A stretch of DNA of 42,083 bases from Planctomycetales bacterium (GTDB lineage Bacteria > Planctomycetota > Planctomycetia > Isosphaerales > Isosphaeraceae). The first letter of the stretch is position 1, and every line of letters begins with the position of its first letter. Positions 36,080-42,083 of the stretch are shown here, in pieces. The DNA lies in NCBI GenBank assembly GCA_027452145.1, contig DAIDHB010000474.1, forward strand, positions 1 through 42,083. The letters run 5' to 3'. Both the position numbers and the translations under genes were made by a program. The notes beneath the pieces are model-generated. The model ran no database searches. It saw nothing but the letters and a program-made list of their open reading frames with translations, and was not told where the DNA came from.

Positions 36080-38110
36080 ATGCTCGAAGGTCTCGACAGG
36101 GTCAACTGGTCGCAGCTCTCCCATGCTTACGGCCCGGCGGATGACGTCCCCGCGCTGATCCGCGCCCTGGCCTCCGGCGACGCGGATGCGCGGGACCACG
36201 CCTTCCAGGGGCTGTTCAGCACCATCTGGCACCAGGGGACAGTCTACGAGGCCACGGCCCACGCCGTGCCGTTCCTGCTCGAATTGCTGGCCGCCCCGGG
36301 CGTCGCGGAGAAGGAAGCTATCTTCCATTTGCTGGGCTCCATCGCCGACGGCAACTCCTACATGGAAGTCCACTCGCGCCTGTGGGACGACGTGGACCCG
36401 AGCCAGGAAGCCCAGCGGGAGCGACAGGAGCAGGTCGGGCGCGAGCGGGAGCATGTCCGGGCGGCACGGCAGGCCGTCGAGGCCGGCGTCGGGACCTACC
36501 TCGACCTGCTGGCCGACGAGGACCCAACAGTCCGCGAGGCCGCCATTTCCATGCTCGGCCTTTGCCGCGGCCGCGCGGACCGGGTGATCCCCGAGCTGCT
36601 CGCCCGCATCCCCAACCAGGCCGATGCTCGGTCCCGGGCCGCGCTGATCCTGGCGGTGGGCGACCTCGCCGAGGGCACCGGCGATCTGTCGCCGTTCCAC
36701 ACCCTGTTCGCCGAGCGGATGCAACCGGAGGAAGCCCCCGTCGTCCGGCTCGCGGCCGCGATCTGCCTGGCGCGATCGTCGCCCGTCGCTCCAACGGCGG
36801 CGATCCTCGACACCCTCTGCCAGACGGCCGCCACGGCCTGGGACGACTTCGAGTCAGTTGGGGGCGATACCGGCGGCCGTGTGGGCGAGGCGGTCAAGGG
36901 CGATCCCGCGGCGCGGCTGCGCATCTTCCTGGCCGCGCTCGATAGTCGGGACGCGTCGGCCCGGCAGGGAGCCCGGTTCGCGCTCAACCGGATGTGCCAC
37001 GAGCGGCGATCCGTCACGCCGGTCATCGTCAAGGCTCTGGCGGAGCAGCTCCCTGCCGCCGACGTCGATGAGCGGCGCCAGATCGTCCAGACCCTTGCCG
37101 GCCTCGGGGCCGCCTCGGCCGCGGCGGTCGGGCCGCTGGCCGCCGCCCTCGACGACGACGACTCCAAGGTCCGGGGCTGGGCCGCCACGGCGCTGGCCGT
37201 ACTGGGCGATCCCCGCGCGATCCCCGTGCTCATCGAGCGGTTGCAGAGCGAGCGCACCCTCATGGCCCGGTCCCTGGACAGGCTCGGCGCCGAGGCCAGG
37301 GCCCTGGTCCCTGCGCTGATCGAAGTGCTGGGCGACTCGCCCGCCGAGGGCGACATCGGCAATCCACCCGTTCAGGCCGCGCTGGCCCTCGGCCGGATCG
37401 GCCCCGACGCCCGGCCGGCGATCCCGGCGCTGATCGAGCTGATGGATCGGGAGCCGGACGCGCAGCCCTACGTCGCGGAGGCGATCGGCCAGATCGGCGG
37501 CCCCGAGGCACACGCCGCGATCCCACGACTGGAGCGGCTGCTCAGCTCGTCGGATGAATGGTGTCGGATCCGCGCGGCCCAGGCGCTCTGGCGACTCGAC
37601 GGCCGAGCCGGCCCGGTCCTGCACGTGCTCGACGAGCAACTCCACCCGAAGAGCCGGTGCCGATCGCTGGCGATCGAGGTGCTGGGCGAGATGGGCGCCG
37701 AGGCCGCGCGGGGCGAGGTCCCGGCGCTCCTCGCGTGCCTGGAGGACCGGTCGTTCCACAGGCGTTGGCCGCACGTCGAGGCAGCCATCGCCCTCTGGCG
37801 GATCACGCATCAGCCTGAGTTAACGCTACCGGTGCTGATGAAGCTGTTCGGCGATCCGGACGCCGTGGCAGCTCTCTCCAGACGGGCCGCCGAGGGCCTG
37901 GGCGAGATGGGCGCCGAGGCCGTCGAGGCCCTCCCCATCCTCCGCGAGGTCGCCGCACTCGACGTCCGGCCATTCGGGCAGATGTTCAGCTATTCCAGCG
38001 ACTTCGTCATCGAGGACGACGCGCTCCTCGCGGCGGTTACCGAGGCGATCCGGCGAATCGAGGTCGATCTCGGGCGGGCCGAGCGATCGACGGGCCAGGC
38101 GCGTCGGTGA
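36080..38110 (+). CDS. HEAT-repeat protein
   Basis: The 676-residue soluble protein is made mostly of HEAT/PBS-lyase-like helical repeats, e.g. AAAVGPLAAALDDDDSKVRG, WAATALAVLGDPRAIPVLIE, AALALGRIGPDARPAIPALI and RAAEGLGEMGAEAVEALPIL. The N-terminus (LDRVNWSQLSHAYGPADDVP, then HQGTVYEATAHAVPFLLELL) is a recurrent head seen in a family of bacterial HEAT proteins whose function is unknown to me. No enzymatic motif, signal peptide or membrane segment is visible, so a cytoplasmic protein-binding scaffold is likely. The ATG has a GGAAGGGGG site upstream. It converges with the following sulfatase and is not in an obvious operon. Confidence 0.88.
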   Translation: MLEGLDRVNWSQLSHAYGPADDVPALIRALASGDADARDHAFQGLFSTIWHQGTVYEATAHAVPFLLELLAAPGVAEKEAIFHLLGSIADGNSYMEVHSRLWDDVDPSQEAQRERQEQVGREREHVRAARQAVEAGVGTYLDLLADEDPTVREAAISMLGLCRGRADRVIPELLARIPNQADARSRAALILAVGDLAEGTGDLSPFHTLFAERMQPEEAPVVRLAAAICLARSSPVAPTAAILDTLCQTAATAWDDFESVGGDTGGRVGEAVKGDPAARLRIFLAALDSRDASARQGARFALNRMCHERRSVTPVIVKALAEQLPAADVDERRQIVQTLAGLGAASAAAVGPLAAALDDDDSKVRGWAATALAVLGDPRAIPVLIERLQSERTLMARSLDRLGAEARALVPALIEVLGDSPAEGDIGNPPVQAALALGRIGPDARPAIPALIELMDREPDAQPYVAEAIGQIGGPEAHAAIPRLERLLSSSDEWCRIRAAQALWRLDGRAGPVLHVLDEQLHPKSRCRSLAIEVLGEMGAEAARGEVPALLACLEDRSFHRRWPHVEAAIALWRITHQPELTLPVLMKLFGDPDAVAALSRRAAEGLGEMGAEAVEALPILREVAALDVRPFGQMFSYSSDFVIEDDALLAAVTEAIRRIEVDLGRAERSTGQARR

Positions 38111-38133
38111 TCGAGTTCAATGCGATCGCACCG

Positions 38134-38155
38134 GTCGATCCGGCCGGGGATCGGC
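38134..38155. terminator. Possible hairpin terminator between convergent genes
   Basis: CGATCC (38136-38141) pairs with GGATCG (38148-38153) around a GGCCGG loop; two more pairs (one G-U) extend the stem. It lies between the HEAT stop and the convergent sulfatase stop. There is no T tract. Confidence 0.35.
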
Positions 38156-38206
38156 GCCGCGGGGACTGTCGCCCGACCGGGGCGGTGCCCATATTGATGC
38201 AGTCCT

Positions 38207-40102
38207 CTACCTGAGCGTCTCCTTCAGGTCCGCGATCAGTCGGGGCACGAAGTCCGCGTACCTCGGGTGGGGAACCGGGCCCGAGGTGACGAGCCGAGAG
38301 ATGGTGTCGCGGAGCGGCCTGGCCTTGCTTCCCAGCTCGCCGATGGCGTTCAGCGCGGCCATGACGGTGAAGACGTCGTTCCTCGACCAGTCCGCGAGAC
38401 CGCCGAGCACCGCGAGCCCCCGCTGGAGGTCGGCCGGATCGCCGAATCGTGCCAGCGCCTCGGCGGCGACGATCCGCACGTAAGGCGATCCATCGCCCAG
38501 GGCCCCCACCAGCTCCTCATGGGCGGCGTGCAAGCCCGGCTCGCCTCGCATCAAAAAGCCCAGGGCCGCCCAGTAGCGGACCGCGCTGTCGTCGACTTTC
38601 AGGGAATGCTTCAACGTCGGGATGGCTTCGGCGTCGAGCATCGAGGCGGCCTCGGCCGTCTCGAAGACGCGACGGAAGGGATAGCGGCGGTCGTCGTGGC
38701 CCATGTCGTAGGGAGACCCGCCGCGCGACCGGGCAAAGATCTCCCCCTCGGGAAGAAACCCGACGTCGCGAATCCGGATCTCCCAGTCCCGGTGCGCCTG
38801 GCGAAGCCTGGCGAGGACGTCCCGGCAGGCCGGTGAGCGCGCGAGGTTGTTCACCTCGTCCGGGTCGGACTGGAGGTCATAGAGCTCCTCGGGTTCCTTC
38901 GTGTTCCAGAAACGATCCTGCGCGGGCGTCAGCCGGCCCTCGTCATGCAGACGCTTCCAGACCCGGGTCGTCGGCGTCTCGAACATGTAATTGACGTGCT
39001 GGCCGGCGATCTTCTGGGGCAGGTAGTTGCGAACATAGACGTAACGACCGTCCGTCACCGAGCGTGCGAGGTCGTATCGCTCGTCCATCCGGCCGCGGAA
39101 TCCGTACAGGAAGGACGGCGGTGCCTGCCGGTAGACGCCGAGGAAGGCCTGCCCCTGCATCCAGTCGGGCGGTCGGATCCCCGCGAGGCTCAGCACGGTC
39201 GGCGCGAAATCGACGAAGCTCACGAGGCGGTCCGACTTACCCCCCGCGCGGTATTCCGGCGGCCGCAGGTCCCGGAATCGCTCGGGGATGTAGACGATCA
39301 ACGGCACCTGCAAGCCGGAGTTCCCCGGCCATCGCTTGCAGCGAGGCATTCCGGGGCCGTGGTCGGCATAGTAGAAGACGATCGTCTCGTCGGCCAGGCC
39401 GCTCTGCTCGATCTCGCGCAGGCGCCTGCCGGCATCGGCGTCGGCCTCGCTGACCTGGTCATAATACTGCGCCCAGTCCTGCCGGACTTCCGGCGTATCG
39501 GGGTGATACGCGGGGATGCGGACCCGGGCGGGATCGTGCACCGGGGTATGCGGGCGCTTGCGGATCTGGCTCTCGTGACTCCTGGCCGAGTTGAACACGG
39601 CGAGGAAGGGCTGGCCGGCCTTGCGGTTTCTCCAGTGGGCCCGCGGTGACGATTCATCCCAGACCCGGCCGGGCTCCTGGAGGTTGTAGTCGGTCTTGCT
39701 GTTATTGGTGCAATAGTAGCCGGCCTCGCGAAGATACTGGGGATACATCTTCTTTCCCGAGGGGTATGGCACCATGCTGCGCATGTGCTCGGCCCCGGTG
39801 CTCGGGGGAAAGAGGCCCGAGATCAGCGTGGTGCGGGCCGGCGCGCAGACCGGAGCACAAGACCAGACGCGCGCATAGATCATCCCCTTCGCCGCGAGCC
39901 CGTCCATGTTGGGGGTCGTCGCGTAACGGTCTCCGTAACATCCGGCGTGAGGTCCGTGGTCCTCGCTGGTGATCCAGAGGATGTTGGGCCGCTCCGCGGC
40001 ATGGGCATGCACGGCGGAGCCCAGCATCATCATCAGCAGGACCCCAGCTAGCACGGTACTCGGGCGGCAGGGCCGGAGATGGCGGAAAACGGGGTTGAGC
40101 AT
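38207..40102 (-). CDS. Secreted sulfatase with C-terminal HEAT-like repeats
   Basis: The 631-residue protein starts with a signal peptide (CRPSTVLAGVLLMMMLGSAVHAHA). The sulfatase domain opens with RPNILWITSEDHGPHAGCYG. The formylglycine motif is C86-A-P-A-R90 (VCAPARTTLISG). Later blocks are IVFYYADHGPGMPR and LVSFVDFAPTVLSLAGI. It resembles the N-sulfoglucosamine sulfohydrolase (heparan N-sulfatase) branch of type I sulfatases. After about residue 500, helices of HEAT type follow (KHSLKVDDSAVRYWAALGFL, LVGALGDGSPYVRIVAAEAL), an appended scaffold. ATG 40100-40102 has a GAGGAG site; residues of the longer frame upstream lack it. Likely periplasmic or extracellular. Confidence 0.93.
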   Translation of the reverse strand: MLNPVFRHLRPCRPSTVLAGVLLMMMLGSAVHAHAAERPNILWITSEDHGPHAGCYGDRYATTPNMDGLAAKGMIYARVWSCAPVCAPARTTLISGLFPPSTGAEHMRSMVPYPSGKKMYPQYLREAGYYCTNNSKTDYNLQEPGRVWDESSPRAHWRNRKAGQPFLAVFNSARSHESQIRKRPHTPVHDPARVRIPAYHPDTPEVRQDWAQYYDQVSEADADAGRRLREIEQSGLADETIVFYYADHGPGMPRCKRWPGNSGLQVPLIVYIPERFRDLRPPEYRAGGKSDRLVSFVDFAPTVLSLAGIRPPDWMQGQAFLGVYRQAPPSFLYGFRGRMDERYDLARSVTDGRYVYVRNYLPQKIAGQHVNYMFETPTTRVWKRLHDEGRLTPAQDRFWNTKEPEELYDLQSDPDEVNNLARSPACRDVLARLRQAHRDWEIRIRDVGFLPEGEIFARSRGGSPYDMGHDDRRYPFRRVFETAEAASMLDAEAIPTLKHSLKVDDSAVRYWAALGFLMRGEPGLHAAHEELVGALGDGSPYVRIVAAEALARFGDPADLQRGLAVLGGLADWSRNDVFTVMAALNAIGELGSKARPLRDTISRLVTSGPVPHPRYADFVPRLIADLKETLR

Positions 40103-40284
40103 GCGTCTCCTCGCGAAGCAACAGGGTGGGATGATGGAAGGGAAGATCGGCCATGATGATACATGGGGGGCAGACCTCGGCCTGACACCAATTCCGGCCG
40201 GCACCGAGGTGGTTCCGGAGATCAATCGAAGGAATTGATGCTGACCGAATAAGACGCTGGCTGGGTAGGGGCAGTTATCTACTG

Positions 40285-40357
40285 CGGGTGGGCATTACCC
40301 ACCGGCCGGGGCCTTGAATCGGTGGGCATCGCCCATCCGACAGGATGGTCTCGGAGC
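40285..40357. repeat. GTGGGCA double-palindrome repeat (copy 2)
   Basis: GGGTGGGCATTACCCACC and, about 20 bases later, GGTGGGCATCGCCCATCC follow the same plan as copy 1 at 25169-25239, with compensating or neutral changes, and then TCTCGGAGC as in copy 1. It sits just downstream of the 3' end of the minus-strand cREC gene, as copy 1 does for sdhC. Confidence 0.75.
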
Positions 40358-40392
40358 TTTCCGGGATGCGCGCCGGGCCTCCCGATAGCTGC

Positions 40393-41070
40393 TCAGGGGG
40401 ATTCCTTGGATTTTCGGGATCGGATCCGCGCGCGCCACGACCGTCCAAACGCCCGGAGTCGACCTCCGAGGCCGACGACGCGGGCCGACACGGCGGACGG
40501 GGCTGGCCGGGATTCGGGCTCCGGCTCCGATTCCGCGCCAGGCCGGCGGTCCGCCGGAGGACCCGCTCCGGGCTCGTTGTGCGCCAGCAGGCGCTTGAGA
40601 TCCAGGCCGAAGGGGCGGAACTCGGCCCTGTAGCCGCCGCTGCGCATCTGGAGGACCATCAGCAGGCCCGCGGCGACGTTGTGGGTGTGGACGAAGAACG
40701 AGACATTTCTGAGGTGCTCCCGCGGCTGCTTGCAGAGCCAGCGGATGACCTCCATGCCGCAGTCGGTGTCGGAACTGTCGACATAGGTCTTGCCGCCGAG
40801 GTCGTGGTCGAGGTGCACCTCGTCCCAGGGCGCGGCCAGCCGGGCGAGGCAGTCGGGGACGTTCGTCACCCAGACCGCCTCGGGGTGCTCCGACAGGAAG
40901 CAAGCGGCGCGCGCGGGGTCGTCGTCGAGGAAGAGGAGTCGCGGCCCCACCACGGCCGGGCCGCCCGCGGCTGGCCGGCGCCGGCCGATCCAGCCGAGGC
41001 GCAGCCACCCTCGGCGGCGACGGGGACGCCGGCTCGGGTCGTCGGGCGGGACCTCGGTCTTGGTGCTCAT
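40393..41070 (-). CDS. Cyclic-phosphate-processing receiver-like (cREC) domain protein
   Basis: The 225-residue protein contains a receiver-like domain at about residues 40-155 with LLFLDDDPARAACFL, a second acidic cluster in DEVHLDHDLGGKTYVD, and VSFFVHTHNVAAG. The LDDD/LDHDLG/H(T/S)xN layout matches cREC domains, a receiver-related family proposed to act on cyclic or RNA terminal phosphates rather than to receive a histidine-kinase phosphate. The N- and C-termini are Arg/Pro-rich and unstructured (RRPRRRRGW; SEPEPESRPAP). The ATG is weakly preceded by a GGGAACG stretch. No operon partner is clear. Confidence 0.75.
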   Translation of the reverse strand: MSTKTEVPPDDPSRRPRRRRGWLRLGWIGRRRPAAGGPAVVGPRLLFLDDDPARAACFLSEHPEAVWVTNVPDCLARLAAPWDEVHLDHDLGGKTYVDSSDTDCGMEVIRWLCKQPREHLRNVSFFVHTHNVAAGLLMVLQMRSGGYRAEFRPFGLDLKRLLAHNEPGAGPPADRRPGAESEPEPESRPAPSAVSARVVGLGGRLRAFGRSWRARIRSRKSKESP

Positions 41071-41167
41071 GAAACCAACGTTCCCAGCAGGCGGCGGCTC
41101 TGTCGCCGGCGGAGTGATCGGATCGATCGCACGGCGCGACCCTCGCGGTCGCCGCGGGCCGGTCGGC

Positions 41168-41506
41168 TCAATCCGTCAGCGGGTAATCCCAGATCGCCCC
41201 GCGCGACCCGGATAGCTCGAGCAGTCGCAGATAGCCCCGGGTGACGCGCCGCTCCTCGTCGGCCACGAAGGCGGGATCCAGCCCCGACTTGGCGAACGGC
41301 CCCTCGGCCACCACCGGTTCGAACGACGTTTCGACGATGAACTGCGCCAGCGCGGGGTCGCAACGGATGTGCCGTTCCGGCAGGCGATCCAACGATTCGG
41401 GCTTTACCTCGCCCAGCACGTAACGCAAATACAGGTCGGATTCGTGGATCTCCTCGACCTCGCCGCCGCAGACCGCGCAGAGGTAACCCCGTTCGCAGGC
41501 GGCCAT
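41168..41506 (-). CDS. Small CxxC protein of unknown function
   Basis: The 112-residue protein begins MAACERGYLCAVCGGEVEEI; the CAVC pair, with another Cys (IRCDPALAQF), may bind zinc. The rest is acidic and helical (YLRYVLGEVKPESLDRLPER, VADEERRVTRGYLRLLEL). The ATG at 41504-41506 follows AGGAGG at ten bases; a longer frame to 41581 lacks a site. It lies 160 bp downstream of dapB on the same strand. No family is recognised. Confidence 0.75.
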   Translation of the reverse strand: MAACERGYLCAVCGGEVEEIHESDLYLRYVLGEVKPESLDRLPERHIRCDPALAQFIVETSFEPVVAEGPFAKSGLDPAFVADEERRVTRGYLRLLELSGSRGAIWDYPLTD

Positions 41507-41665
41507 GTTCGTCGCGCCTCCTTCATCACGGTGGTGTGAGAGTCGGGCGGACTTTCCGGCCCGACGGGGCCAGGATGTCACGCTAGGAAGCCCGACCGGC
41601 TCGTGGGTCTCTCCCGCCGGCGAGATGTCGTCAATCGCGAACTCTCGGCCCGGCCGGCGGATCGA

Positions 41666-42083
41666 TCAGGCCAGAACGTCCTCCATTGTGTAGAGTCCCG
41701 CCGGCCGGCCGGCGAGGAACTTCGCGGCGTCGAGGGCGCCGCGGACGAAGCCGTCGCGATTGAGCGCCCGGTGGGACAGCTCGATGGTTTCGCCCATCAG
41801 CGCGAGGACGACGGTGTGCTCGCCGGGGCAGTCGGCGACCCGCAGCGCGTGGATGCCGACCTCGCCCGGCTGCCGGGTCGCGGCATTGCCCTCCACCAAC
41901 CGGGCGGCCGCCAGGCCGCGCCCGGCGAACTCCGCCAGCCGCAGCGCCGTGCCGCTGGGCGCGTCCTTCTTGGTCCGGTGGTGCCGCTCGATGATCTCGA
42001 CGTCCGCGGCCGAGCCGAGCACCCGCGCGGCCTCGCCGACGAGCTTCATCAGCAGGTTGACCGCGCGGCTCATGTTGGGCGAG
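41666..42083 (-). CDS. dapB: 4-hydroxy-tetrahydrodipicolinate reductase, C-terminal part (cut by window edge)
   Basis: The visible 138 or so residues contain the C-terminal catalytic domain of DapB. The signature is EIIERHHRTKKDAPSGTAL: the catalytic His pair (HH) and Lys-Lys precede the Asp-Ala-Pro-Ser-Gly-Thr loop. NMSRAVNLLMKLV precedes it and GEHTVVLALMGETIELSHRA, then RDGFVRGALDAAKFLAGRPAG, follow. The enzyme reduces 4-hydroxy-tetrahydrodipicolinate with NAD(P)H in lysine/diaminopimelate synthesis. The N-terminal Rossmann half lies beyond position 42083. The stop is TGA at 41666-41668. Confidence 0.95.
   Translation of the reverse strand, partial: SPNMSRAVNLLMKLVGEAARVLGSAADVEIIERHHRTKKDAPSGTALRLAEFAGRGLAAARLVEGNAATRQPGEVGIHALRVADCPGEHTVVLALMGETIELSHRALNRDGFVRGALDAAKFLAGRPAGLYTMEDVLA

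Overview
The window looks like a chromosomal segment of a high-GC planctomycete, probably of the Isosphaeraceae/Gemmataceae type. This is inferred from gene content, with no marker gene present. Supporting features are two secreted CxPxR sulfatases, two very large Hanks-type kinases fused to formylglycine-enzyme-like or WD40 domains, large secreted carboxypeptidase-regulatory-like proteins, HEAT proteins, many GTG starts, and short palindromic intergenic repeats. No rRNA, tRNA, CRISPR array or prophage was seen.

Layout. 1-138 is the 3' end of an IS630-type transposase. 135-2294 (minus) is a tight RidA / short-chain dehydrogenase / SIS-domain operon. 2449-5653 (minus) is a Ser/Thr kinase with a C-terminal FGE-like domain, followed by a small Cys-rich tail-anchored protein. 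5877-6770 is an N-carbamoylputrescine amidase homologue. 6918-9736 is a membrane histidine kinase overlapping an NtrC-family regulator with an altered sigma-54 contact loop. 10064-10608 holds a tandem pair of tiny Cys-rich genes, the first apparently frameshifted, directly upstream of a 1361-residue kinase/WD40 protein (10741-14826). 14883-15304 is a dense inverted-repeat mosaic. 15569-21862 holds two large secreted proteins.

21899-26064 (minus) is a succinate dehydrogenase/fumarate reductase operon (sdhC-sdhA-sdhB plus a small helical protein), with a GTGGGCA palindrome between sdhC and sdhA. 26345-29600 (minus) is a secreted unknown protein plus a sulfatase. 30025-35376 (minus) is a three-gene formate dehydrogenase operon. 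Its catalytic subunit is split by an in-frame TGA that is best read as selenocysteine 182, with a SECIS-like hairpin right after it. 36080-38110 is a HEAT protein; 38207-40102 (minus) a sulfatase-HEAT protein; 40393-41070 (minus) a cREC receiver-like protein; 41168-41506 (minus) a small CxxC protein; and 41666-42083 the C-terminal part of dapB.

How it fits together. The redox core is two quinone-linked complexes, SDH and a selenocysteine FDH that feeds electrons through an FeS subunit and an NrfD-type membrane subunit. The sulfatases fit desulfation of sulfated polysaccharides outside the cytoplasm. Signalling is rich: two kinases with sensor-like domains and a two-component pair. The strongest finding is the selenoprotein FDH. 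The best candidate for something undescribed is the recurring neighbourhood of Cys-rich small proteins and giant kinases (2449-5653 and 10064-14826). Three intergenic palindrome families also stand out.
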